DNA from: an uncultured Pseudomonadales bacterium
GTDB taxonomy: Bacteria; Pseudomonadota; Gammaproteobacteria; Pseudomonadales; Balneatricaceae
Length of the DNA: 64,000 nt
NCBI GenBank assembly: GCA_937773555.1
Contig: CALJVT010000002.1
Location: forward strand, 246,501-310,500
Reading direction: 5' to 3'
Made by a program: the position numbers and the translations under genes. Under the pieces are notes generated by a model. It searched no databases. It saw only the letters and a list, made by a program, of their open reading frames with translations, and was not told the DNA's origin. Position 1 is the first letter of the stretch, and the number at the start of each line of letters is the position of its first letter. Below are positions 43,337 to 52,737 of the stretch, in pieces.

Positions 43337-44662
43337 ATGCAGCAACTAGCGAATCAACTATTTCAAAAAACCATCCGTCGGTGGGTGCCGTTTTGGCGTG
43401 ATGTTTCGCCACAACATGATCTTTTGAAAAAGCTATCTCTTGATCCTAACTTGAATGCAGCCGATGAAAAGGTGCTGCTAACGTGGATGGATGCCTGCCT
43501 TAAAGATAACGGTGGAGAGGTAGCCGCAAGAATGCGAGCCGCAGAACTTGGCAGGCGCTTTTTAGATCTCAATGACGAAGGACGTGTTCGTTTTCTTACA
43601 CTGATGGCTGATAACTATGCGGTTGATGAGGTACGTTTGACTCAGGTTATAGAGTCTTGGTTAGCTGCAAATTCAAGTGAACGGACACACTTAGAAGCAG
43701 ACCTTCGTAGCGCCTTAGAGCCACCAAGGATGAAGCTGTTGACCCAGTTTAATGAGCTTCCTCAGGGTATTAAATTTCTTGTGGATATGCGCGCTGAGTT
43801 ATTGCGGTTGCGCAAAGAACACCCCAAACTTGGGCCCTTAGAGGCGGATTTGAAGCGTTTGTTGAGTGCCTGGTTTGATGTTGGCTTGTTACAAATGGAA
43901 GAAATAAACTGGCGTTCCAGTGCTGAATTACTAGAAAAATTAATTGCCTATGAGGCAGTGCATGCAATCCAAAGTTGGAATGATCTTAAAAATCGTCTCG
44001 ATTCTGACCGTCGCTGTTTTGCTTTTTTTCATCCTAATATGCCAGAAGAGCCACTCATCTTTGTTGAAGTTGCTCTGGTTAAGGGTATGGCTGGTAATGT
44101 GCAAGAATTGCTCGACGAAGCTGCGCCATTAGAAGATATAAGCCTCGCCGACACCGCTATATTTTATTCTATTTCCAACGCACAAAAGGGGCTCTCTGGA
44201 ATTAGTTTTGGTAATTTTCTAATCAAGCAAGTGGTTAAAAAACTACAACAAGAGTTCCCCCAGTTAACCCAGTTTGCAACCCTTTCACCTATTCCGGGTT
44301 TTTGCCGTTGGTTAGACAGCATCGAATCTGAACAAGAGTTGGCTTTGTTGGATGATGGGTCATCCTTAAGGTCACCAGAACACCTTCAAAAAATGGCCGC
44401 CCACTATCTTGGCGAACAAAAACAGAAGCGCAATGAACATTATGCACGAGACCCTGTGGCTCACTTTCACCTCAGCAATGGCGCTAAAATAGAACGCTTA
44501 AACTGGATGGCAGACACGTCTGATAATGGGCTGAAGCAATCAGAAGGCATGATGGTTAACTACCTTTACGAGATACCACTTATCGAAAGCCGCAGCCAAG
44601 GCTACAGTTCTGAAGGTAAGGTGGCCTTGTCTACTGCCATTGAAAAGCAATTAGCCACGTAG
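43337..44662 (+). CDS. Malonyl-CoA decarboxylase
   Basis: A 441-residue malonyl-CoA decarboxylase (MLYCD type) from ATG 43337, which has GGAG about ten bases upstream. An upstream in-frame ATG-like start (43163) gives a 58-residue extension that looks non-native. The N-terminal helical domain (about 1-170) is followed by the catalytic acetyltransferase-like domain: FFHPNMPEEPLIFVEVALV, FYSISNAQKGLSGISFGNFLIK, PIPGFCRWL and DPVAHFHLSNGAKIERLNW, containing the conserved Ser and His residues. It turns malonyl-CoA into acetyl-CoA. The preceding gene is a haloacid dehalogenase; the two may be cotranscribed. Confidence 0.94.
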   Translation: MQQLANQLFQKTIRRWVPFWRDVSPQHDLLKKLSLDPNLNAADEKVLLTWMDACLKDNGGEVAARMRAAELGRRFLDLNDEGRVRFLTLMADNYAVDEVRLTQVIESWLAANSSERTHLEADLRSALEPPRMKLLTQFNELPQGIKFLVDMRAELLRLRKEHPKLGPLEADLKRLLSAWFDVGLLQMEEINWRSSAELLEKLIAYEAVHAIQSWNDLKNRLDSDRRCFAFFHPNMPEEPLIFVEVALVKGMAGNVQELLDEAAPLEDISLADTAIFYSISNAQKGLSGISFGNFLIKQVVKKLQQEFPQLTQFATLSPIPGFCRWLDSIESEQELALLDDGSSLRSPEHLQKMAAHYLGEQKQKRNEHYARDPVAHFHLSNGAKIERLNWMADTSDNGLKQSEGMMVNYLYEIPLIESRSQGYSSEGKVALSTAIEKQLAT

Positions 44663-44683
44663 AGTGGCCTTTTGTGTGGGCCT

Positions 44684-45634
44684 CTATTTATAGCCTGAGC
44701 CATTAAAATTGAGCTGGCACCAGCTTTGTAACTGTTCAGACACGGCATGAAGTAATTTGGCATGCTGATGGCTTTTTCGAACTAGTGCACTCCAATAAAC
44801 AGGCATGCCTTGCTTGGTGACAGGCAAGGCGAGTAACTCTTCATTTTCTAAAGAGGGCTGCACTGCCCAGCGGCTTAAAATAGAACGACCAAAGCCTGCT
44901 TTCACCATTTCTATCACGGCTTCTGTATTGCCTGCCCGTAAATAATTAAGTGGCCTTCGACCGGCTGGGCGCCATAATAGCTCTTCTTCAAACCCAGTTT
45001 CATAAATAGTGGAATAAGTAATGAATGGATCAGCCAAAAAGTCTTTAGCAAGCATATAACCACAGCTTGGTGTTGGGCAGTCAAGTGCACATATAGCCAA
45101 CAATTGATCTTCAAACAATGGGTATACAGTGGCACGGCTAGCGTTAATGCTGCCTGCGCTAATGGCGATATCTACATCGCCATCTAATAAGCTGCGCATA
45201 GGTACTTTGCTAGTGTCAGTGATAAATTCAAAATATAAATTCGGCCACTGATGCTGGAGTTGTTTTAAAAACAATGGCAGCCAGCGGTAGCTATTGTAAG
45301 CAAAAGTGCCAATGCGAATAACTTCTCCCGGTGCTGCACCTGTTTTGCCCATAAGGGTAGACTCAGCTAAACCAGCCTCCATGAGGATGGTGTCAGCGCT
45401 AGTGGCGAACAGTTCTCCTGCAGAGGTTAACCTTAAGCGCCTCCCTATGCGGGCAAATAATTTAGTGCTTAAACGGCGTTCTGCTTCTGCTATTTGGTGG
45501 CTGAGTGCGGGCTGAGTTAGGCCTAGGGCCTGGGCTGCAGCTGATACGGTGCCATGAATACGCACAGCCTGAACCACCCGATAGTGGCTTAGTTGTAAGC
45601 GCAGCATATATAAAATAATTTCATGGTTAGTCAC
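44684..45634 (-). CDS. LysR-family transcriptional regulator
   Basis: A LysR regulator of 307-316 residues. The HTH starts at about VVQAVRIHGTVSAAAQALGLTQPALSHQIAEAE, and a second in-frame Met (45607) is probably the true start since the first nine residues lack family similarity. The effector domain (about 95-300) has IRIGTFAYNSYRWLPLFL. It is divergent from the mttB-like gene with 72 bases between, and probably controls the methylamine region. Its candidate operator is the A+T-rich dyad in that gap near 45637-45655. Confidence 0.92.
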   Translation of the reverse strand: MTNHEIILYMLRLQLSHYRVVQAVRIHGTVSAAAQALGLTQPALSHQIAEAERRLSTKLFARIGRRLRLTSAGELFATSADTILMEAGLAESTLMGKTGAAPGEVIRIGTFAYNSYRWLPLFLKQLQHQWPNLYFEFITDTSKVPMRSLLDGDVDIAISAGSINASRATVYPLFEDQLLAICALDCPTPSCGYMLAKDFLADPFITYSTIYETGFEEELLWRPAGRRPLNYLRAGNTEAVIEMVKAGFGRSILSRWAVQPSLENEELLALPVTKQGMPVYWSALVRKSHQHAKLLHAVSEQLQSWCQLNFNGSGYK

Positions 45635-45706
45635 TAAAATATTAATTATTCACAAGCCAAACAATACCCTATGATGGCTTTTTAAGGCAAGCTTATGGGT
45701 GTGTAA

Positions 45707-47239
45707 ATGAGGCGTTCTCGGGCTAATCGCAACAAATCAACCAGGCCTAATGGTGGTGCTCGTCAAGCACCATCGCGGCAAATGCGTAACCCTTACGCAC
45801 CCATGCAGTTGATCAATGAAAGTCAATTAGAAGACATTCATCAGGCATCACTAAAACTGCTATGCGACACCGGTATGGACTTTCAGTCGCCCCAAGCTGT
45901 AGATATTTTACGTTGCGCTGGTGCTATGGTGCACCCCGATGGACAGCGGGTTAGGTTTGATCCTGATTGGGTTATGCAGACCATTGCCACCACTCCTAGG
46001 GAATTTGTTTTACATGGGCGCCGTCCAGATCGGCATATTGTGATGGGAGGCAATTCAATGGCCTTTGCCATGGTAGCCAGCACGCCCAACGTATCTGACT
46101 TAGACAGGGGTAGAATTGCGGGTAATTATGATGACTTCTGTAATTTGTTGCGTCTAGGAGAAAGCCTGAACAGCGTTCAATTACAGGCAGGTTTCCCAGT
46201 AGAACCCTGCGACGTTAATGTGAATACTCGTCACATTATTGCTGGTGCAGCCATGGCCCGGTTGACTACTAAACCGGTGGGTGGTTATGCCTTAGGCCGA
46301 CAGCGCATGCAGGATGTGATTGATATTGTGCGCATTAGTCGTGGCATTGACCATGCTACCCTGCTGCAACAACCATCGATTCATACCGTAGTGAATTCAA
46401 ATTCCCCACTCATTTATGATGGTGCGTTATTGGAAGGTGCCATTGTTATGGCTGAAAACAATCAGCCGGTCATCTATACTCCTTTTACGCTTGCGGGCGC
46501 CATGGCACCAATCACCATGGCGGGCGCTTTAGTGCAGCAAAATGCAGAATGTTTAGCTGGCCTTGCCTTTCATCAGTGCGTGAATCCTGGAGCACCTGCC
46601 ATGTATGGCAGTTTTACCTCTAATGTAGATATGAAATCGGGCTCACCGGCGTTTGGTACACCTGAGTATAGCCAAGCCACTATAGTGTCTGGTCAACTGG
46701 CACGCAAATATGGCATTCCTTTACGTGCTTCAAACGCCAACGCCTCCAACGCACCTGATGCACAAGCCACCTATGAGTCTCAGATGTCTTTGTGGGCATG
46801 TATGTTGGGTCAAGTGAATTATGTTTTACATGGCTTGGGTTGGATTGAAGGTGGGTTATGCACGTCTTATGAAAAGGTTATTTTAGATGCAGAAATGATT
46901 CAAATGCAGCAAGCCTTTTTGCAGCCCATGGATACCAGTACCGATTCGCTAGCAGTGGGTGCGATTGCAGACGTGGGACCTGGCAGTCACTTTTTTGCCT
47001 CTCCCCACACTATGTCGCGTTATGAAGATGCATTTTACTCACCGTTATTGTCCAACTGGTCTAACTTTGAAAATTGGCGAGATGCAGGAGCAATGGACGC
47101 GACCCATCGGGCTAACAAAATTTGGAAACAGATGTTGCAGGATTATGAAGAGCCTAAGCTAGAGACCTCAATAGATGATGAACTAACAGACTTTGTAGAG
47201 CGACGTAGCCGTGAAGGTGGAGCAGCACCTGGATCATAA
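45707..47239 (+). CDS. Trimethylamine methyltransferase family protein, non-pyrrolysine (MttB-like)
   Basis: A 510-residue MttB-superfamily methyltransferase without any in-frame amber codon, so it belongs to the non-pyrrolysine group that includes glycine betaine methyltransferase (MtgB). Family features are the HIMGG-like HIVMGGNSMAF segment, PFTLAGAMAPITMAGALVQQNAECLAGLA, and YGSFTSNVDMKSGSPAFGTPEYSQATIVSGQLARKYGIPLR. It would pass a methyl group from a quaternary amine to a corrinoid protein; none is visible nearby. It is directly followed by a DMGDH-like gene, a pairing typical of betaine degradation. The basic N-terminus (RRSRANRNK) is odd. Confidence 0.9.
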   Translation: MRRSRANRNKSTRPNGGARQAPSRQMRNPYAPMQLINESQLEDIHQASLKLLCDTGMDFQSPQAVDILRCAGAMVHPDGQRVRFDPDWVMQTIATTPREFVLHGRRPDRHIVMGGNSMAFAMVASTPNVSDLDRGRIAGNYDDFCNLLRLGESLNSVQLQAGFPVEPCDVNVNTRHIIAGAAMARLTTKPVGGYALGRQRMQDVIDIVRISRGIDHATLLQQPSIHTVVNSNSPLIYDGALLEGAIVMAENNQPVIYTPFTLAGAMAPITMAGALVQQNAECLAGLAFHQCVNPGAPAMYGSFTSNVDMKSGSPAFGTPEYSQATIVSGQLARKYGIPLRASNANASNAPDAQATYESQMSLWACMLGQVNYVLHGLGWIEGGLCTSYEKVILDAEMIQMQQAFLQPMDTSTDSLAVGAIADVGPGSHFFASPHTMSRYEDAFYSPLLSNWSNFENWRDAGAMDATHRANKIWKQMLQDYEEPKLETSIDDELTDFVERRSREGGAAPGS

Positions 47240-47256
47240 TAAAAGGAATCAAAACC

Positions 47257-49674
47257 ATGAAGACTCATGTTCAAGTAGCAGTAATTGGTGGTGGTGTGGT
47301 TGGATGTTCGGTGCTGTATCACCTGACCAAGTTAGGCTGGCCCGATGTGTGTCTTATAGAACGTTCGGAACTAACGTCTGGTTCTACATGGCATGCTGCT
47401 GGTGGCTTTCATACGCTTAATTCAGACCCCAATATGGCGGCATTACAAGGGTATACAATTAATCTTTATAAAGAGCTTGAGGCTATTAGTGGTTTAACCT
47501 GCGGTTTGCATCATGTGGGTGGCATAACACTGGCTGATAGCCCAGAACGTATGGATTTTATTAAAGCGGCAAGAGCTATGCATCGACATATGGGGTTAGA
47601 CACACAAATTATTACTCCAGAAGAAATCAAAAAACTTAGCCCAATTGTGAATACAGAGGATATCTTAGGCGGTTTATATGATCCTCTTGACGGTCATCTA
47701 GATCCATCTGGCACCACTCATGCCTATGCCAAAGCAGCACAAATACAAGGTGCAGAAATATATTTAAGAAATCCTGTAACGGGTCTTAACCAACGGCCCG
47801 ACGGCAGCTGGGATGTGACCACCAAAAACGGCATTATTCATGCTGAGCATGTGGTTAATGCGGGCGGTCTATGGGCCCGTGAATTGGGTGAGATGGTGGG
47901 TGTGTTTTTGCCTCTTCACCCAATGGAACATCAGTATTTGATTACCGATGATTTGCCCCAAGTGTTTACCCGTGATCAAGAGCTGCCTCATATAATGGAC
48001 CCTTCAGGGGAAAGTTATTTGCGCCAAGAAGGCAAGGGCCTAGTGATTGGTATTTATGAGCAAGATTGTGACCCATGGGCCTTAGATGGCACCCGTTGGG
48101 ACTTTGGTCATGAGCTTTTAGACAATAAGCTTGATCGTATCGGTGATTCTTTGGAGTTTGCTTTTAAACGCTTCCCCTGTCTAGAAACTGCGGGCATTAA
48201 GTCTATTGTCAATGGGCCATTTACTTTTGCACCAGACGGTAATCCCTTGGTTGGCCCTATACCTGGATTACAAAACTACTGGTCCTGCTGCGCTGTGATG
48301 GCCGGCTTTAGTCAAGGTGGTGGTGTAGGCTTAAGCTTGGCCGAATGGATGGTACATGGGGAACCCTCACGCGACGTATTTGCAATGGACGTAGCGCGCT
48401 ATGGCAACTATTGCACCAAGGCGTATACCCGTAACAAGGTACGAGAAAACTATCAGAAGCGGTTTAGCATTTCTTATCCTAATGAGGAGTTACCGGCGGG
48501 CCGGCCACTAAATACTACACCAGCTTATACCATCTGGCAGCAACAACGCGCTGTATTTGGGCAAGGTTATGGCATGGAGCATGTGAATTATTTTGCCCCT
48601 GAGGGTGAGCCTTTGGAAGAAACCCCAAGCTTTAGACGCTCTAATGCCTTTGCTGCTATTGGGAATGAGTGCCGAGCCGTGCGTCATTCGGTAGGTATTA
48701 ACGAGGTACATAATTTTGGTAAATACCTAGTCACCGGCGAAGGTGCTCGTGCATGGTTAGATGGTGTTATGGCAGGCAAACTACCTCAACTTGGGCGTGT
48801 GACCCTAAGCCCTATGCTTAGCCCATCAGGCAAGCTCATGGGTGACTTTACTATTTCTCACTTGGATGAAAATGAATACCAACTCACTGCTTCTTTTTCA
48901 GCTCAAGACCTTCACATGCGCTGGTTTGAGCAATATTTACCAGCGCTAAACGTGAGCTTAAAGAATATTTCTATGAGCCGTATCGGCTTTCAAATTGCTG
49001 GGCCAAAGGCTCGTGAGTTGCTAGCTGCGTGCACTCGCTTTGATGTTTCCCATAGCGCTATGCCATTTTTATCAGTGTGCAAAATTGAGGTGGGCCAGTG
49101 CGATGCTGTAGTTCAACGGATAAGTTATACAGGTGACTTAGGCTACGAAATCTATGTACCCGTCGAACAGCAAATAAGCTTGTATCATACCTTAGCTAAT
49201 GAGGGTATCGCGTTTGATCTTAAACCCTTTGGTATGCGCGCTATGATGAGCCTGCGGTTAGAAAAGTCTTTTGGGTCTTGGATGAGAGAATACAAACCTG
49301 ATTACACCCCTATGGAAACCGGTATGGATCGGTTTATGGATTACAAAAAAGAGGCTGATTATATTGGTAAGGCCGCTGCTCTTAAAGAGCTAGCAGAGCC
49401 TCCAAAACGCCAGTTAGCAAGCTTTATAGTCGATGCAATTGACGCTGATGTAGTGGCAGACGAACCGATATGGAAAGACGGTAACGTGGTCGGTTTTGTG
49501 ACCTCTGGGGGCTATGCCCACTTTAGTGAACAGTCTGTGGCACTTGGATTTGTCCCTACGCAGATGATTGCCGAGGGTGCCACATTCGAGATCGAAATCT
49601 TAGGTGAAATGCGACCAGCAAAGCTGTTTATCAAGCCTTTGTTTGACCCTCAGTCAAACCGTATGCAAAGCTAG
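47257..49674 (+). CDS. Dimethylglycine/sarcosine dehydrogenase-like FAD enzyme with GcvT domain
   Basis: An 805-residue fusion: an N-terminal FAD oxidoreductase (about 1-400, with GGGVVGCSVLYHLTKLG and the covalent-FAD His candidate in STWHAAGGFHTL) and a C-terminal aminomethyltransferase/GcvT part (about 440-800, ending FEIEILGEMRPAKLF). It oxidatively removes methyl groups from dimethylglycine or sarcosine and hands formaldehyde to tetrahydrofolate. The gene begins 17 bases after the mttB-like gene with an AAAGGA site. The pair points to degradation of glycine betaine or a related N-methylated compound. The stop overlaps the convergent creatininase gene by four bases. Confidence 0.92.
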   Translation: MKTHVQVAVIGGGVVGCSVLYHLTKLGWPDVCLIERSELTSGSTWHAAGGFHTLNSDPNMAALQGYTINLYKELEAISGLTCGLHHVGGITLADSPERMDFIKAARAMHRHMGLDTQIITPEEIKKLSPIVNTEDILGGLYDPLDGHLDPSGTTHAYAKAAQIQGAEIYLRNPVTGLNQRPDGSWDVTTKNGIIHAEHVVNAGGLWARELGEMVGVFLPLHPMEHQYLITDDLPQVFTRDQELPHIMDPSGESYLRQEGKGLVIGIYEQDCDPWALDGTRWDFGHELLDNKLDRIGDSLEFAFKRFPCLETAGIKSIVNGPFTFAPDGNPLVGPIPGLQNYWSCCAVMAGFSQGGGVGLSLAEWMVHGEPSRDVFAMDVARYGNYCTKAYTRNKVRENYQKRFSISYPNEELPAGRPLNTTPAYTIWQQQRAVFGQGYGMEHVNYFAPEGEPLEETPSFRRSNAFAAIGNECRAVRHSVGINEVHNFGKYLVTGEGARAWLDGVMAGKLPQLGRVTLSPMLSPSGKLMGDFTISHLDENEYQLTASFSAQDLHMRWFEQYLPALNVSLKNISMSRIGFQIAGPKARELLAACTRFDVSHSAMPFLSVCKIEVGQCDAVVQRISYTGDLGYEIYVPVEQQISLYHTLANEGIAFDLKPFGMRAMMSLRLEKSFGSWMREYKPDYTPMETGMDRFMDYKKEADYIGKAAALKELAEPPKRQLASFIVDAIDADVVADEPIWKDGNVVGFVTSGGYAHFSEQSVALGFVPTQMIAEGATFEIEILGEMRPAKLFIKPLFDPQSNRMQS

Positions 49675-50423
49675 CCTAGGGTATTATTTAGCTCATCGAC
49701 AATGGCTTGTGCTGCAAGTGCTATGAGTTGAGTGCCAATGTGAGGTCTGGCTAAGGCTGAATGAGAGCCTACGCGACCATCTGGGAAGCTGCGTTGGTGG
49801 CTGATAGGGCCTGCGTGACGATCACCACTGTGGGCTTTAATGTAAGCCTCACTTAGGGGCATAGGAGGTTCTCTCGCTAAATCTGGGTCTAATCTACGTT
49901 GGTTGACTTGGGTAATGGAGATTTCTGCAGGTGTTGCATGCATCCCTTCCCATGTGCCAAAAGCTTTTTGACGCAGATCTTGTACCTCATCAAAGTCCCA
50001 CCAACTGCGTAACCTTATAGTATGAGGTGCAAGGTTATTGATCACTTGGCGAGCTGGTTCAATGTTAGCACCATGGCCATTGAGTAAGTAAATTTGATTA
50101 AAACCGTGGCTAATAAAAGAGCTACATACTTCTTCTAACAGTAGGGTAAAGGTGGGCACCGATACTGAAACGGTTCCAGCAAAGGCCATATTGAAGGGTG
50201 CTGGTGTATAAACCAATGGGGGTGCTACTAACCACCCAGCTATTCCTGCAGCAGCCATTGCGACGGTCTCGGCACATAGGTAATCAGTGCCCATAAGGCC
50301 CATTGGGCCATGTTGTTCGAATGAGCCCAGGGGCAATAACAACGGTTTGCCGGTAGCAATATAGGTTTCAACCTCTGGCCAACTAAGTTGGCTCAGCTCT
50401 AGGGGTTCTTGTCTTGTATCCAT
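49671..50423 (-). CDS. Creatininase-family amidohydrolase
   Basis: A 250-residue creatinine-amidohydrolase-fold protein. Metal ligands lie in LPLGSFEQHGPMGLMGTDY (Glu, His and Asp), with NGHGAN and HAGPISHQRSFPDG further on. Members hydrolyse creatinine or other cyclic amides, or remove formyl groups. Next to an MttB-like and a DMGDH-like gene it may act on creatinine-related N-methyl compounds. The start overlaps the end of the GST gene by 25 bases. It is convergent with the DMGDH-like gene and overlaps its stop. Confidence 0.9.
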   Translation of the reverse strand: MDTRQEPLELSQLSWPEVETYIATGKPLLLPLGSFEQHGPMGLMGTDYLCAETVAMAAAGIAGWLVAPPLVYTPAPFNMAFAGTVSVSVPTFTLLLEEVCSSFISHGFNQIYLLNGHGANIEPARQVINNLAPHTIRLRSWWDFDEVQDLRQKAFGTWEGMHATPAEISITQVNQRRLDPDLAREPPMPLSEAYIKAHSGDRHAGPISHQRSFPDGRVGSHSALARPHIGTQLIALAAQAIVDELNNTLG

Positions 50424-51094
50424 TGTGCTAATAAAGGCCTGTAAGTATCTAACTCCATCGCAACCCAGGGAAGTTCCTCCATGGTTTGCTTATAGTCAGT
50501 GATGATTCTCTTAAAAGGGAGAGGTAATTCCCAGCTTTCATACATTACAGTAATCCATTCCAAGGTCACAATAAGGCCACAATCGGCTAGGCAGAACTGA
50601 ATATTGGGACGTAATGCTAAGGCTCTGGTCAACTGCCCCAGGCGCTGTTGCAGTTGCTCTAAAGCACTATCATTGGGGTGTGGCTTGCCAATATCGGAAA
50701 ATAACACCCGCACGCAAGGTTCTAACTTTGTGTCGTGAAAGCGCCCTAATGCACGCACTTGAGCACGTTGCATAATATCTGTGGGCAAAGCTGGTGGTAG
50801 AGGCACGCTTTCTTCAAGGTATTCAGCAATGGCCTCTGAGTCAGCAATAATCTGCTCCCCTACTTGAAGGGCAGGCAAACTACCGGCTGGAACCAATGCC
50901 CTATAGGTTTGTGACCCATAACCCCCAGGAGGTGGCAGTTCATCCCATGTGAGTCTTTTAAAGCGCATTAACAATCTTAGCTTAGCGCAATATAAACTCA
51001 CTGGCACACTGTACACGCAGAGGTGTGGCTCAGGAAGGCTGGGGTCGACCCCCAGCGTCTCCTGGGAAGTTTCTGTTATAGAGCAAGTTGCCAC
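50399..51094 (-). CDS. Glutathione S-transferase family protein
   Basis: A GST-like protein of about 231 residues. The thioredoxin-like N-terminal domain (about 24-100) has the LCVYSVPVSLYCAKLRLLM start, PAGSLPALQVGEQ and IADSEAIAEYLEE with the conserved Ser/Glu for glutathione binding; a helical C-terminal domain follows. The frame's first residues (from GTG 51094) overlap the binding-protein stop by 19 bases and do not look native, so the start may be later. The function may be dehydrochlorination, isomerisation or detoxification; a transport-linked role is inferred from the overlap. Confidence 0.85.
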   Translation of the reverse strand: MATCSITETSQETLGVDPSLPEPHLCVYSVPVSLYCAKLRLLMRFKRLTWDELPPPGGYGSQTYRALVPAGSLPALQVGEQIIADSEAIAEYLEESVPLPPALPTDIMQRAQVRALGRFHDTKLEPCVRVLFSDIGKPHPNDSALEQLQQRLGQLTRALALRPNIQFCLADCGLIVTLEWITVMYESWELPLPFKRIITDYKQTMEELPWVAMELDTYRPLLAQWIQDKNP

Positions 51095-51852
51095 TTGGCA
51101 CCAATTTTGTCAAAAAAACCGCGCTCTTTTTTAAGGCTAATCCACGTATTAACGTAGTTAATCCATACTTGATCTGCTTGCGGCAGTAACATAGCAATGG
51201 GTGTGGGAGCCTTTGGCTTAGCCACAGGTACAATCATAAGCTGTGGGTACTTTTGAACCAACTTTTTAGCTTCCACGTTTGACGTGATGTGAGCATCAGC
51301 CCTCATCGATAGTACTTCTTGGAAGTCGCGTGCAGGAGCCTCAACAATCTGATGCTTGGCATTAGGAAAGAATTGCTTTACTTGGCTTTCTTGAGTAGTA
51401 CCTAAGGTTGCAGCAACGGTAACACCGGCTTTATCTAGGTCGGCCCAGTCACGAAAACGGTCAGCATTTTTTGTTAAAGTGAGGGGTACTGTAGCTAGCG
51501 AAAAGTAGCTAATGGAATAACCAGCCGCTTTGGCACGTTTTGGCGAAATAGAAGCTGAGCCAGTCATATGGTACTTTCCAGATGTAACGCCACTCACTAG
51601 GGTTTTCCAATCAGCAGCAACAAACTCTACCTCAACACCTAGGTCTTTTGCGAGCTCAGTCATTACGTCAATGTCGTAACCTTTATAGGAATTAGTTGCT
51701 GGGTCCTTCATCGTCATGGGATTCCAGTCTCCTGTAGTCCCTACTTTTAATACACCTTCACTCAAAATATCTTGCAGTGCTGAGCCAGCCATAGCTGGTG
51801 CGGCGGCAATGGCAATAGCCGCCGCTAGGGCCCACTTTTTTATATTCATCAT
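51076..51852 (-). CDS. Amino-acid ABC transporter binding protein (family 3; PheC-like)
   Basis: A 258-residue periplasmic binding protein with a signal peptide (about 1-22, ending AMA). Ligand-site motifs are LKVGTTGDWNPMTMKD, YKGYDIDVMTELAKDLGVEVEFV, SGVTSGKYHMTGSASISPKRAKAAGYSISYF, and GTTQESQVKQFFP. The pattern is of the polar amino acid/cyclohexadienyl dehydratase group. It is divergent from the ATPase and permease genes, so the transporter is split over two units. The ligand may be an N-methylated amino acid in view of the neighbours (inferred). Confidence 0.9.
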   Translation of the reverse strand: MMNIKKWALAAAIAIAAAPAMAGSALQDILSEGVLKVGTTGDWNPMTMKDPATNSYKGYDIDVMTELAKDLGVEVEFVAADWKTLVSGVTSGKYHMTGSASISPKRAKAAGYSISYFSLATVPLTLTKNADRFRDWADLDKAGVTVAATLGTTQESQVKQFFPNAKHQIVEAPARDFQEVLSMRADAHITSNVEAKKLVQKYPQLMIVPVAKPKAPTPIAMLLPQADQVWINYVNTWISLKKERGFFDKIGAKWQLAL

Positions 51853-51992
51853 GACACTTCTCCTATTTTAAATTTTACTTTATTGCTGACAGATAATTGC
51901 AGGAGTAGCAAGAAATTGCAAGAGAATTAATTTATTGCACATGAATAAATCTGGTGCTAACATCAATTTCGCCATCAAAAGGAGCAAGCAGC

Positions 51993-52727
51993 ATGACCTC
52001 AGTCCACTCTCGCGTAGTCATTAACATGCAAGGCGTCGACAAACTGTTCGGTGACTTCAAAGCTTTGGACTCGGTGTCTTTGCAAGTCCACGAAGGTGAA
52101 AAGATGGTCATCTGTGGCCCTTCTGGTTCTGGCAAGTCTACTTTAATACGCAGTATCAATGGCTTAGAGGACATCCAAGCTGGAGAGGTGTCGATAGCGC
52201 AAGTAGAAGTTGATGGCAGTCGTGACGCACGTATCGGTATGGTATTCCAACAGTTTAATTTATTTCCGCACCTTACAGTAATGCAAAATCTTACTCTTGG
52301 CCCTATGCGGGTGAGCAAACTAAGTCGCCTCGATGCCGAGGCTCGGGCACGCGCTTGTCTGGAACGTGTTCAAATTCCAGAACAAGCTGACAAGCTGCCC
52401 CGTCAACTCTCTGGTGGCCAACAACAGCGCGTGGCCATTGCACGAAGCTTATGTATGGAGCCTGATATCATCTTGTTCGATGAGCCCACTTCGGCTCTGG
52501 ATCCAGAAATGATTAACGAGGTGCTGGAAGTGATGGTGGGCTTAGCCGACAGTGGTATTACCATGATATGTGTGACCCATGAAATGGGATTTGCCAAGCG
52601 AGTAGCGGACACAATGGTGTTTATGGATGGTGGGAAAATTGTAGAACAGTCGCCCCCTGAGAAGTTCTTTAATGCCCCAGAAAGCCTGCGTTGTCAGCAG
52701 TTTTTAGCCAAAATATTACATCATTAA
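51993..52727 (+). CDS. Polar amino acid ABC transporter ATPase (GlnQ/HisP type)
   Basis: A 244-residue ATPase from ATG 51993, preceded by GGAG at 51981-51984; the frame's TTG/ATG upstream (51954) is an over-extension. Walker A GPSGSGKST, Q-loop MVFQQFNLFPHLTVMQNL, signature LSGGQQQR, Walker B DEPTSALDPEM and H-loop THEMGFAKRVAD are all intact. It energises the divergent binding protein's system. The permease gene follows after ten bases. Confidence 0.95.
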   Translation: MTSVHSRVVINMQGVDKLFGDFKALDSVSLQVHEGEKMVICGPSGSGKSTLIRSINGLEDIQAGEVSIAQVEVDGSRDARIGMVFQQFNLFPHLTVMQNLTLGPMRVSKLSRLDAEARARACLERVQIPEQADKLPRQLSGGQQQRVAIARSLCMEPDIILFDEPTSALDPEMINEVLEVMVGLADSGITMICVTHEMGFAKRVADTMVFMDGGKIVEQSPPEKFFNAPESLRCQQFLAKILHH

Positions 52728-52737
52728 AAGGCCTAAA

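Noticed and set aside
45707-47239. Pyrrolysine-type MttB
   Set aside because: No in-frame amber codon occurs, so it is a non-pyrrolysine homolog.
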